From NCBI GenBank assembly GCA_047967505.1, contig CM106538.1: a DNA stretch of 64,000 nt. The stretch is one strand, 5' to 3'. The first letter of the stretch is position 1, and every line of letters starts with the position of its first letter. This stretch comes from Dipteris shenzhenensis. Its lineage: Eukaryota > Polypodiophyta > Polypodiopsida > Gleicheniales. Positions 34,909 to 45,705 of this stretch are shown piece by piece. The notes beneath the pieces were generated by a model. The model was not told the DNA's origin and ran no database searches. It saw only the letters and a program-made list of their open reading frames with translations. The position numbers were made by a program, and so were the translations under genes.

Positions 34909-36182
34909 AAGAGCATCATGTAGTTCCTTATGCTGCCCATCCAGGCATCAATAAGACTTATCGGTTACTCAGTGCAACATACTACTGGCCTCAGATGAAA
35001 AGAGATGTCATCAAAATGGTTACATCTTGCTTATCTTTTCAACAAATGAAAGCAAGTCGACAACTGCCAACAGGACTTCTTCAACCTCTTCCAGTTCCAA
35101 CAGAAAGGTGGGAAAGTATTTCCATGGATTTCATTACAACACTACCACGATCCTCCAGAGGTAACACTCAAATTATGGTAATTGTTGATCGCTTGTCCAA
35201 AATGGCACACTTTGTTGCTTGCAAAAGCAGTGCACAGGCCCCGGACATAGCCAAACTCTTTATCCAACACATTTTCCGACACCATGGATTACCCAAGAAT
35301 ACCATATCCGACAGAGATCCTAAGTTTACCAGTCACTTCTGGATTTCACTGTTCGAATCTTTGGGTACAACTCTACTGTTCAGTTCAGCTTACCACCCAG
35401 AATCAGATGGCCAGACTGAAAGAGTCAACCAAGTTCTGGAAGAAATGCTTCGACATTATGTTCAGTCACGCCTCGCAGCCTGGAAAGAGTATCTACCACT
35501 CCTCGAGTTTGCTTATAATAACTCTTTCCATAGTGCCATCAGCATGACTCCATTCCAAGCAGCTTATGGACACACTCCAATTGTACCAACAAATTTTGTA
35601 CTTCAACATCGAGTGGCCCTAGCTGATCAACTGGTTCAAGAAATGCAAGACATTCTACTGCAAGTTAGCGATCATATGCGAAAAGCGCAAGAGCGGTATC
35701 AACGGTCTGCCAACAAACATAGACGTCACCTGGAATTTAATACTGGTGACATGGTGCTATTATTTGTAGCCCCACATCGCTATAAGACGGTTAAGTCTGT
35801 GGTTCCTAAGTTGCGACCAAGATACTATGGACCTTTCCGGATCGTCAAGAAAAATTCACCTTTAAGTTACAAATTGGAATTACCACCATCCTGGGGTAAA
35901 ATCCATCCAACATTTCATATTTCTTGGCTAAAGACGTATAGTCCAGGCGTTGAAGCAGTTCCTCCTGCAGGTGATTATGTCCCAGAAATCGAAGACGATT
36001 ATGTTCTCCTTATTCCTGAGCGTATTCTGGACCATCGACAGCGAGAGACTCGACATCGACTTATCACGGAATTCCTTGTTCTTTGGCGAGATCTGGACGA
36101 CTCCGACGCTACTTGGCAGTCCGATGAAGACTTACAGCAGTACCCTGATCTGTTACAGCAGTATTTTCAGAATCTACCATGA
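34902..36182 (+). pseudogene. Integrase and chromodomain of element C
   Basis: The 426-codon frame holds the His/Cys zinc finger (HHVVPYAAHPG ... CLSFQQ), the catalytic core (MDFITTLP, SDRDPKFTSHFW, HPESDGQTERVNQ) and a C-terminal chromodomain ([20 protein letters not shown]), which places the family among chromoviruses. In the zinc finger the last Cys is Phe (TTT at 35037-35039; element A has TGT). It joins the upstream pol frame only across the 43-bp deletion. The catalytic D, D and E positions are present. Confidence 0.92.
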
Positions 36183-36225
36183 TATTTTCTACATCGGTTC
36201 ATTATCTCCACCAGGGTCTTCTTTT

Positions 36226-36238
36226 GAGTAGGAGGGGA
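36226..36238 (+). other. Polypurine tract of element C
   Basis: GAGTAGGAGGGGA directly before the 3' LTR. Confidence 0.85.
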
Positions 36239-36667
36239 TGTCACGATCTGTGACGTATTCCTTTCTCTTTCTAGAATTATGGATGGTTTAATGAATGGAC
36301 ACTTGTGGAAGGGTATGACCTTTCGACGGGACACTTGCCCTTTCGACGGGACACTTCCTAATGAGGCACAACCCTTCACAAGAGACATTCTAATGAAGCG
36401 ACATTCCTATTGTAATGTACCCTCTCATCAAGGGTCACACCCTTCACAAGGGGTACACACCTCTTCATGCACATACCCTTTGGAGTACACACCTTTTCAT
36501 GTGTGACTCTTCACTCTCTATATAAGAGAGGCCAAATTGTATGGATGACAATCACATCCACCCTGCAGACATTCAAGCAATACAGTTATTCCTTGTTCTC
36601 TGCTATCTCAGTCTCTTTTCTGTTCCTTAGCACAGTTCTAAATATAGTAAATCTAAGATTTCTTACA
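36239..36667 (+). repeat. 3' LTR of element C
   Basis: The LTR is 429 bp, TGTCACGATC...TTCTTACA, with TATATAA at 36519-36525 and the same 20-bp module doubling as the 5' LTR. Confidence 0.95.
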
Positions 36668-38214
36668 CCCGTCCTAGTCCCATGGACTATCAGATTGAAC
36701 TCGCAAATGAAAATACCTTCTTGTGCAACACCAGGATCAAAAACTTGTCTTTTCGCATCCAACATTCTAAGGACAAGTTTAACTTCGACATCATGCCTCT
36801 TTCTCGGTACGATGTCATACTTGGACAACAGTGGCTCTACGACTATGATCCATCGATCAGTTTTCGCAGCCATACTATCGAGTTTGTCTACCAAGGAAAA
36901 CTTATTGAGCTAACTGGTTCTAGGGACTCTCCTTCAACCCCAGTTGCCTCAGCCCTACAAGTAAAGAAGTGGGTTCGTAAACGTCAAGTAAAGACTTTAA
37001 AACTGTTGGTTACGGCAGTAGACGAGACACCAACAAAGGATCCTCTTGAATACCTCAACCAACCTTTTTTCCAGCCCTACCTGGAAGATCTCCTGTACTA
37101 CTTGTGGAAAAAAAGAATAAGTCAATGCGTCTCTGCATCAACTACCGAGCCCTCAACAAGCTCACTATCAAAAACAAGTATCCATTGCCTCACATCGATG
37201 ACCTCTTCGATCAACTTCTACATGCAACACAATTCTCAAAGATTAATCTTCGTTCAGGTTATCATCAAATTCGCATACGAGAAGGCGATGAGTACAAGAC
37301 ATCTTTTCGAACAAAGTATGGTAACTATGAATGTTTGGTCATGCCTTTTGGGTTAAACAATGCCCCGGCCACATTCATGACACTAATGAACGACATCTTC
37401 AGGCCTTTCCTCGATAAGTTCGTCATCGTTTACCTCGATGACCTCCTCGTTTTCAGCAGATCCCTACATGAGCACAAACAACATCTTTACCAAGTTTTTC
37501 AAGTTCTCCGCACAAATTCTCTCTACATCAACGTTGAGAAGAGTGAGTTCTTCAAGACCCAACTCGAATATTTGGGACATGTTATTTCAGCTCAAGGCAT
37601 CTCTGTGGATCCCAAGAAGGTCGAGGTAATCCGAAACTGGCCTACTCCTAAGAATGTTCATGATGTCCGCTCTTTTCTCAGATTGGCAAACTTCTACCAT
37701 ACAAAGGTCTATCAGTTTTCCGAAATCGCAGCTCCTATGTCCGAATTATTAAAAAGCAAAGCAGTTTTTCAGTGGCTTCCCGAAACAAAGTATAGTTTCC
37801 AACAACTCAAGCAAGCACTCACTACCACACCAGTTATGGCTATTGCTGACCCAAACCCTCCATTTGAGGTCATGACCGACGCTTCCGACATCGCTACAGG
37901 AGCAGTCTTGATGCAAGAAGGCAGAGTTATTGCTTTTGACAGCCATAAACATTCCGATATCCAAACCCGATACCCGGTTTATGATACGGAGTTTCTTGCC
38001 CTTGTACATGCTTATCGCTCTTGGAAACATTATCTCATGGGAGCCGACTCTGTGGTCAAGACAAACCATCATTCTCTATAGTATATCTTTACTCAGCCAG
38101 TCATGAACGCTCGAGATCTGGACGACTCCAACGCTACTTGGCAATCTGATGAAGACTTACAACAGTACCCTGACATTTTACAGCAGTATTTTCAAAATTT
38201 ACCGTGATATTTTC
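36668..38214 (+). pseudogene. Right half of element B pol, internally deleted
   Basis: The protease frame resumes with [16 protein letters not shown] and runs to about 37086. There about 195 bp present in element C are missing and the frame changes. Reverse transcriptase (YLDDLL variant of the active site) and RNase H are open from 37104 to 38081. At about 38114 the DNA jumps from the end of RNase H to the chromodomain end ([15 protein letters not shown]), a deletion of about 1.5 kb that removes the whole integrase. The junction has a short AG overlap. Confidence 0.9.
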
Positions 38215-38263
38215 TACATCAGTTCATTATCTCCACCACGGTCTTCTTTTGAGTGGGAGGGGC

Positions 38264-38713
38264 TGTCACGATCTGTGACGTATTCCTTTCTCTATTTCTA
38301 GACTTATGGATGGTTTGATGAATGGACACTTGTGGAAGGGTATGCCCTTTCGACGGGACACTTCCTATGAGGCACAACCCTTGCCCTTTCGATGGGACAC
38401 TTCCTATAAGGCACAACCCTTCACAAGAGACACTCTATTGAAGAGACATTCCTATTGTAATGTACCCTCTGATCAAGGGTCACACCCTTCACAAGGGGTA
38501 CACACCTCTTCATGCACATACACTTTGGAGTACACACCTTTTCATGTGTGACTCTTCACTCTCTATATAAGAGAGGCCCAATTGTATGGATGACACACAA
38601 CAGATACCCTACAGACATTCAAGCAATACAATTATTCCTTGTTCTCTGCTATTTCAGTCTCCTTTTTGTTCCTTAGCACATTTCTAAATATAGTAAATCT
38701 AGGATTTCTTACA
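38264..38713 (+). repeat. 3' LTR of element B
   Basis: The LTR is 450 bp, TGTCACGATC...TTCTTACA, with TATATAA at 38564-38570. It contains a 39-bp tandem duplication at 38344-38421 around the CCCTTTCGACGGGACACTT module, not present in its 5' partner. Confidence 0.93.
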
Positions 38714-39967
38714 GCTGCTGGCCTAAGTACATCAAGCTGCCCCCATTGTAGCCACTACAATAGTACCTAAGGCTTGGAACCATTGGCCAACCCCACTCCT
38801 CCAATGCTTCCACTTCATCCAAAGCTAGTATACATACTGTAATGAAGAAAACCCCTGGTATTGAGACCTCATACTCCATTATTGGGTGTAGGACCTCATA
38901 TCAACAATGGCAAAGCAGTTGTGTACATACCTATGCAACATGCATGCATTCGCGTGGGTGTGTACATGGGCATGTCTATGTATGTGACTACCAATTGAAC
39001 GGTAAATCAGAAAGAGAGATAGATGCGCTGGCCGATTGGATGGCAGACAACTCAGCAAAGATGAGATGAAAACTGGCCAAGTACCCAAATTTGGCCAATG
39101 CAACGGCCCAATAGTCAAAATCACCAAGTCAGCCAGCAACTCTCTGGCCAAACAGCCAGCCTCCATCTAAATCATGTTCATCAAGCTACCTGCATCTTAC
39201 TCAACCATTGTACACTGTTGACATTGCTGTTTTCGCAACAAGTCTTGTACCTTCTTACATTTTACATAGATTAATGGCCACTGAGTCATGCGAAAAGTGG
39301 GGTATCCCCCTTTCACACATATGATGCACTCTATATCCTGCAATTAGATGCATCACTCCACATTAGCCAAGCAGGAAATATCAACTACAGAATTAGTCCT
39401 TCGATTGGCTTACCATATACGTACTATGGATCCAAGCCAGCTGGCAGAGCTAGCTTGTCACAGGCCTCCATGACAGCAACATTATCCTACTGCTAAGCTT
39501 CTAGAATAATGGCAGCAGATTTTTTGTGTACCCTTTCCTACTCCAGCAGTGTGCTCGTGCTCCCATTAACCACTCATATAAAATTCCAATTCACAAAATT
39601 ACATATAGTGCATGTCCCATGACGCTATATCTTAACTGGGTGATCTATGTATAGTGCATGTCCCCTCGTGCTTTTTTAATCTCCTGCTGTGTTGCCAGAA
39701 CAATACATGTTCTTGAACAGCATAGAGTTGTATACAACTACTACAAACTATCTCGTCACACACCATCAAAGAGACATGCTTTGCTCAAAAGTGTCCACAG
39801 ACACAGCTCACAGCAGCATGTGACTGCTTAGCAAATCAATATATAAGAAGAAGTAACACTTCAAAAGCCTTCCAAAAGATGTGTACACTATTCTCTCAAT
39901 CTACTTCCCCTTCGCTGTGTGAAAAGCCATTTGTTAAAGCTGCTGACATTATAAAACCAAAAGGTAC
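38714..39967. other. Downstream of LHP1 exon 4; no exon recognised
   Basis: The interval is non-repetitive by eye and has no convincing coding sequence on either strand. If the LHP1-like gene continues, this is its fourth intron or 3' region. A search by eye for the end of a chromo shadow domain (LLISFYEQHLRY-like) found nothing here. Confidence 0.5.
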
Positions 39968-42223
39968 CTTAAGGCCTTGAAAAGAACCACAACATCCTGC
40001 TTTCCGCAGACAGATGAATTGCTGTAGTTGACAGCCTTTATAATTTTTGTGATCTGGACGGGAGGACCAACTGGTGGATCAAACTGTGTGCCATGTGATG
40101 ACACAGGTACCTTTGGCTCATGAGTTTGTGGCTGCAAATGCTGAGCACCAACTTGATCCTTCTTGCCTTCTTGTACACCCTGTTCAATCCCCTTCAGAGC
40201 TTTTCGCTGTTCCGAAACCTGTGCACTTTCCATTGGCCTTTCTTCATCAGGCATAGCCTTTGTATCCTGTTCTTGAAAATCCAAACTCTGTTTGACCCGC
40301 CTAACAAAACCCTGTTTCCTCTTCTTTGCACCAGTGCACTTGTCATTACTACTTGCCTTACCCAGTTCTCCACTTGTCTTTTTCTCAGGGCGACTGATGG
40401 AAGAATTTCCGGCTACTTCTTTGTCAGGAGATTTGTTTTCCTGCACAGCACCTTCTGGAGGCAAGCTCAATTGTTGTCCAAAAGATCCACCTTGGGTCAC
40501 CCTCAATTCTTCCTTCACATCATGATGACCATTATCCATGCTCTCTTGAACACACGTCTCTTTTAGAATCCTGTCTATTTCTCTGCCAATGGAAAGAGAG
40601 GGAGAGCCTGTTTCTCCACCAACAGAAGAAGAGGGATTCTCCAACACCTGCTTATTTGGTGAAACACCTGATTTCACCATCCTAACATGTTCTGATCCCT
40701 GCTGATTCCCTATGCAATCCAACACAACTGCATCCTTGCTTGCTTCTGACACAGTCACCTGTTCAAGTGGCTTTTCCCTTGTCTCATCAATGTCCATGCT
40801 CTTTGATTCATCCTTACCAACCTTCCTTCCAGGGTCAGAAGTTTCTCCTCCAGGCAAGCTTAGATCCTTTTTCTCTGCACTGATTTCTTCAGCGTCTGAT
40901 CTTAGCCTTTTAACACCTTCATTTTCCATTGAGTCCAATCCTATTTTAGCCCCATTGCCTTCTTCCCCATTCCACGGAAAACTGCGCTTCTTCTTCGGAG
41001 GCAACAAATATGTTCCAAACTTTCTTTTGCTCCGTCCTCTCCTACCTTGTTTGCCAGTATAGCTAATTGAAGACACAAGAAGACCCCGAGATTAAGGGAA
41101 AAGAACCAAAACTTAATCAGAAAAACTCTGAAAGCGCTAGAATAAATCACTGGGCTGACATATTCAATAAGAGCGAACCTTTTTTCAAACTCCTCTATTA
41201 TGTCAGCACAGGCCTTAACATTGTCAAATGGTTCCCAGGTATTAGCTGAATCTGGCCACCCTCGCCTGAAAATGCATGGCAAGCGCACCTTCATGTTATA
41301 GGTCGTGACTAGATACAATATTTCTTTGAAGTTAAGTGCACAGTGACAGACGCCAAAAGTTATAAATCCACTCCTTACCATTTTATTAAGTATTGCACCT
41401 CACCCTGCAAGCATGGGCAAAAATCACGGCATGGTTAAAACCCAGCTCATTCTATGATACACATTTAGAATACATGAAAGTATCCATGCAGCTAGCATAA
41501 TCTATCAATACAGTATCGAGATGGCGATCGCACAAGGGACAAGCCGCCTTGTAGCACAACTCTGTCAGCGAGACCTGTGATAACTTGGAGCAAGCCAAAT
41601 CAGGACTTCAAGACGCCAATGTCGCTTCATACGAATTTCAATTCGAGCGACAGCTAAGCTTCGGTCGGAAGCAATCGATGCGTCGCTGTCTCTATTCACG
41701 TTAAAGTGCCTATACACAAAATAAAATTTACCTTACGAACTCGTTTCCTCTTCACAGCTTCGACCTCGTAGAATCCTTCTCCTAGCGCCTCCATGCTCCC
41801 ACCCCCCTCCTCTTCGCTCTCCTCTTCATCGTCCTCATCATCGCTACCACTTGCAACGTCCCCCTCGCCATCATCCAGCTCCGGTTCAGCGTCTCCGCCA
41901 GGGGGTTGCACTTTATCGACGACCTCCATCGCCGCGGCCTCCTTTTTCTTACCGAAGTTATCCCCGGGGCGACCGCGAGCTGCATCTCGGGCGACATCGT
42001 CCAGGAGCTCCTCCGGGTCCGCGTGTGCAGCGCGGTCGGAGAGGATATCCTTCTTCTTACGGGAGGAGGAGCGAGAGGTACGGGGGAGGGGAAAATCCGA
42101 TGGGAGGCGGGGGGAGGTGCGGGTGGGGATGGGGGGGGGGGAGGAAAAGGAGGAGCGACGGGGGCGGTTACGGGCGAGCTCCTGGGGAGGGGTGGAGCGA
42201 GGGGGGGTGGGACGGCGACCCAT
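39968..42223 (-). CDS. LHP1: LHP1/TFL2-like heterochromatin protein (chromodomain), four exons, 3' end missing
   Basis: Plant homologue of HP1 that binds H3K27me3 and works with Polycomb repression in the nucleus. Exons read on the minus strand: 42223-41732, 41404-41379 (26 bp), 41265-41179 and 41062-39968. Introns of 327, 113 and 116 bp are GT-AG. Exon 1 has an RK-rich lead, an acidic run (SDDEDDEEESEEE, residues 127-139) and the chromodomain start GEGFYEVEAVKRKRVRK. Exons 2-3 complete it (GEVQYLIKW, RGWPDSANTWEPFDN). Probable cage residues are Y152, W173 and W176. The long hinge has basic clusters (PPKKKRS, GAKKRKQ). The end reads VQITKIIKAVNYSNSS and VVVLFKALR, the first third of a chromo shadow domain, then a GTACCT donor. 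The start was chosen at CTCTCCATGG; an in-frame ATG at 42313 is possible. Arabidopsis LHP1 has 445 residues; this one exceeds 566. Confidence 0.9.
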
Positions 42224-42265
42224 GGAGAGGAGAGGAAAACTGTGGGAGGTCAGGGGAAAGCCATA

Positions 42266-42331
42266 GCTATGGAGGAACACAGAGCTTGAAGGTTTTTGGC
42301 TATGGCGGAACACAGAGCTTGAAGGTCTTAA
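42266..42331. repeat. 33-bp tandem duplication in the LHP1 5' region
   Basis: GCTATGG.GGAACACAGAGC followed by TTGAAGGT occurs twice with a period of 33 bp (starts 42266 and 42299). It lies 43 bases upstream of the chosen LHP1 start, probably in the 5' untranslated region or proximal promoter. Confidence 0.85.
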
Positions 42332-43737
42332 CTATCAAGAGCGGGAAGCCGACTTTTTCTCTACAATTCTTCAAGGTTGAAGACGACGCTTTAATTACTC
42401 CCTAAACAATGTTATCCTCCCCTCTAATCAACCACTACCTACCTCACTTCTCCACCATTATCACCCCATATTACCACCACATCATGAAGGGAAGCACCCT
42501 AGCTTTGGCAGGCACCGCACTCCTGGCTACGTACATGCTCGCGGCAACAGAACCCCAACGTGGGGAGGCACCGCACACACCCAGCTAGTTACAAGCTCGA
42601 GGGGCAAGGGACAGCCGGGCCCCCATCTTGACCAGCAATCCCCTTAGAGAAACAGAGGGAAAAGAGGAAAAATGTCCAAAACGTCTTGTTATGTTATCCA
42701 TTAGTCTCCCCTCCACACACACAATATAAAGATCTGTATTAAATTGAAGAAAAGATTTACGGACAAAAGGAAAGGTGCAGCCTTGTTAAGGCTTAGAAGT
42801 ACTTATCTTGCTCATGTTGGCAAGTGATTCCCAAGATATATCGCATTTGTCTCCCCGTCATCTAGGATTTACATGCTAGCTCAACTACGACTCAAGTGCG
42901 CTAAGTATCTTGGGGGCACTAGGTTTCCCAAACACTAGTGAGTTTATGACCTGGCATGCCTAAGAGATGACAACTCCTATGATAGCTAACCATAACATGG
43001 CACTTATTGAAGAGATGTCATTGATGTCTCATAGACACAGTGTCTCCATGTAACCCTGATTCCAAAACCTGCTACCCTCATCCATTCAACTATGTTGAAC
43101 GCTAGCGTCATGACACTTGGGCACATTGCCAAAACAAGTGAACACCACTCTCTCACATTCTCCCACACATGGGGAATGTCGGCACAAAAGCCAAAAATGG
43201 GGATAGCTAGGACTAGCTCAGATGGATGTACAACAAAAATCAAGGATGTGTCGGATGCAAAGATTCCCCCAAAAGTCCTAATCTTAGTCATTCCTTCATT
43301 CCTTAATTATCTCCACGACTTCTAATTAACCCTTTCATTTTGCATCCCTCACTCTAGTTAATGTGACATGTCTCCAAGACTCGTTTCATTTCACCCCCCA
43401 CACCCTTGCCTTCCACTAATTTTGATAGTCACTTGTAGTGTGGGCCCAAATCCTTTCACAACGTCACCCTAAAACATTATTTGTCTCCTTGGTAAATGCA
43501 CGTCTTCATAATCTTAGCTTGGGAGTTCCACCCTCAATCCTACTTCACATAAATTTTTCCATTTTAAAATGTGTTATCATGCCATTGTTATCATTTTACC
43601 ATTTGTTGTCATGCCATTAGATGGCAATCCCATTATAGCACATATGATATACCCTATTCCATAATCCAATAGGGGGGCCCAGTGAGAAAAAACTACATAT
43701 TAATTAATTAGTCGATGGTGCAGGGGGGGGAGGGGAA
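42332..43737. other. LHP1 upstream region and intergenic DNA, no gene seen
   Basis: The first few hundred bases should contain the LHP1 promoter, on the minus strand, but no clear TATA box was picked out. The ORF at 43004-43291 (minus) has no recognisable domain. A G-rich purine run stands at 43721-43737. Confidence 0.5.
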
Positions 43738-44139
43738 TGTCAATTAAGGTAAGGTGGGATGGTGTGATTAATTAGAAGTATCGAGAAGTAGAAGAATGTG
43801 CGATTAATCTGAAGTCTCCAGAAGTCAAGGGCTCTAGACGTGTGAGGTCTATAAATACATGGAGGCGCTAAGCTGAGGGAGGTAGAGGGGGAGGGAGATG
43901 AGAGGAAGGAAGGGGAGGGAGGGAGAGAGAGGGAGAGGGGAGAGGAGAGAGAGCGGGAGCAAGAGAGAAGAGGGAGGAAGGGGAGAGAAGAGGGAGGAAG
44001 GAGAAGGAGTAGATGCGCAGTCAATATGCCTCCTCGCCACCATGGGAGAAGCGTGAGTGAAACCCGGACTATCTTTGTTTTGAGATAGAATTGTCCATTC
44101 TTCTGGGATGATCTACTTAGTGTAGCTATCGTGTGATCA
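43738..44139 (+). repeat. Candidate solo or relic LTR
   Basis: It begins TGTCAATTAAGG after a GGGGGGGGAGGGGAA run and contains TCTATAAATA at about 43850. A GGGAGA-rich stretch follows, and it ends GTGTGATCA. Three bases later GGTTGTCAGAGCAAGAGG (44143-44160) resembles a mutated TGGTATCAGAGC primer site. No second LTR was found in the window, so the call rests on these signals alone. Confidence 0.4.
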
Positions 44140-44904
44140 ATAGGTTGTCAGAGCAAGAGGGGTGATATTGAGAAAAGAAAGATCATTGGAAACCAGAATG
44201 GTGTCCTCCACATACAGAGAAATGATGATAAAGGACTCGTGAAGGGGATATCAATGTGTGGGGTGGAGAGGAGACGCAGGATTGACGAATCAATATGTTA
44301 ATCTTATCAATTACCTTACATTAACTACAATCATGTTACGAAAGGACAAATTAATTAATTGATTTTCACCAAAGGAGCAATTAGGAGCAATATGTTAAAT
44401 ATATGCATTTTAACTCCAAGTTACATTAAATTTAGCCTTATCTATGTTATGTTGAGGTTATGTTATGGCCCCTTAAGTTACAATAGGTTATGCAATGTTC
44501 ATAAGCTTAACCTCGATAATTCAACTACAGTAAAGTTGACCTTTTCAACATGATTCTGTTTCCATTACTACCTTGTGTTATGTTATGCCCGCTACATAAG
44601 TTATGTTATGTTATGCTCTGTTCAAGCTCTCACCTAATAAGTTATGATATGCTTCGTATAGGCTCTCTCCTACTTTTACCTATTATAAAGGCCCTTAATC
44701 TCAACCCATTGGTTTGCTCATGTATACTTCCCATCTACCTTTTTTGAAAGCTCTTAATATCAACAAATTATTCAAATACGTATAGCTTAACCTAAGGAAA
44801 ACTGTGCTTGAAAGGGCCTTTATTTTTAAACTAAGAAATCCAATTGATTTCTTAGGCATAAAGTGCAGTAACGTCAAGGGGATAGCTTAGAAATTTCATG
44901 TAAT

Positions 44905-44965
44905 GGGGGAACTTGAACCCAAGACATCCATTGATTCGTGAAGCCTTACCTCTAAGCTACATATA
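44905..44965 (-). ncRNA. tRNA-like sequence with Pol III A and B boxes (SINE head or tRNA pseudogene)
   Basis: On the minus strand TAGCTTAGAGG (44959-44949) fits the A box and GGTTCAAGTTCC (44919-44908) fits the B box, 29 bases apart, a tRNA-like spacing. A full cloverleaf was not established, so this is more likely a SINE head or a relic than a working tRNA. Confidence 0.4.
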
Positions 44966-45660
44966 AATGATGTGAAGAAAGTAGAATAAAGGGGTTTTAA
45001 ATTCATACTCTCATAAGTATGAGAGAGGGGAAGCCTCCCCTCATAAATATAGAGACTTCCTCACTCTCCTCTCCCATTGCCTTTCCACCCTTCTTGTCCT
45101 CACTTTTCCACCCATTACTATTTTTTTGAATTCTTTTCAATTGGGGGACGTACTAAGTTATGCATCAAGGACTCTCCACCATTAGCACCAATTAAGTTAT
45201 GCACCAAATACTCTCCATAAGAACTTTTGGTTCAAGGAATTTCAAACGAGTACATATCATCTAGTTATGATTGACTCAAAATTTTTCAAAAAGAATCTTG
45301 CTTAAAGTAGCATTGCCACTAACTATGATACCCTGATTTTTCTTAATCTCAATCCATTTCTCTTGACAAAAGGCTTTTATTTCAAATGAATTGAGCTTCC
45401 AAGTACATCTAACATATTATTAAGAGATTTAACATAAATCTCAATTAGATTATGCATTTCAAAAACTAAATATCTATTAGTTTGTGTATGTGTGCATGGA
45501 GTGAAAACTTTAGGCAAGCAAACCTAGGCAAGCGGCTGTAGTTTGGGCGAGCGAACATAGGCAAGCGGTTTCAATTTATGTTGTACTTATCTTACTTTAG
45601 GCGAGCCGCGAGTGATGGCACCTTTACTCAATTATGCACTAGGTAATTTATAGGTTCACA

Positions 45661-45705
45661 CACGTGTGTGTGTGCGTGTGTACGTGCGTGTGTGTGTGTG
45701 TGTGT
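45661..45705 (+). repeat. (GT)n-rich microsatellite
   Basis: Interrupted GT dinucleotides with GC and TACGTGC interruptions. Confidence 0.85.

Larger units (their letters stand above)
27027..36667 (+). mobile_element. Element C: young nested chromovirus
   Basis: Both LTRs are 429 bp and differ at only about eight to ten positions by eye. CCCGT flanks it at 27022-27026 and 36668-36672. It has a primer site, a duplicated leader, an extra ORF before gag, a long gag-pol reading frame, an integrase frame and a polypurine tract. It carries an 837-bp hAT-like insertion. Two stops in gag, one 43-bp deletion before the integrase and one lost zinc ligand mean this copy is unlikely to be autonomous, although it is the best preserved of the family here. 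Confidence 0.95.
23695..38713 (+). mobile_element. Element B: chromovirus split by nested element C
   Basis: The left half (23695-27026) holds LTR, primer site, leader and gag. The right half (36668-38713) resumes in protease and runs through reverse transcriptase and RNase H to the 3' LTR. The halves join at CCCGT, duplicated on both sides of element C, so B was one element before C inserted. The right half carries two internal deletions, one of about 195 bp before reverse transcriptase and one of about 1.5 kb that removes the integrase. The outer flanks (CTTTC or TTTCT left, GCTGC right) do not form a target duplication, so B's ends may have been altered by recombination. Confidence 0.85.

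Noticed and set aside
41793-42405. Plus-strand ORFs of 127-184 codons over LHP1 exon 1
   Set aside because: They are GC-rich antisense shadows of the chromodomain gene's first exon.
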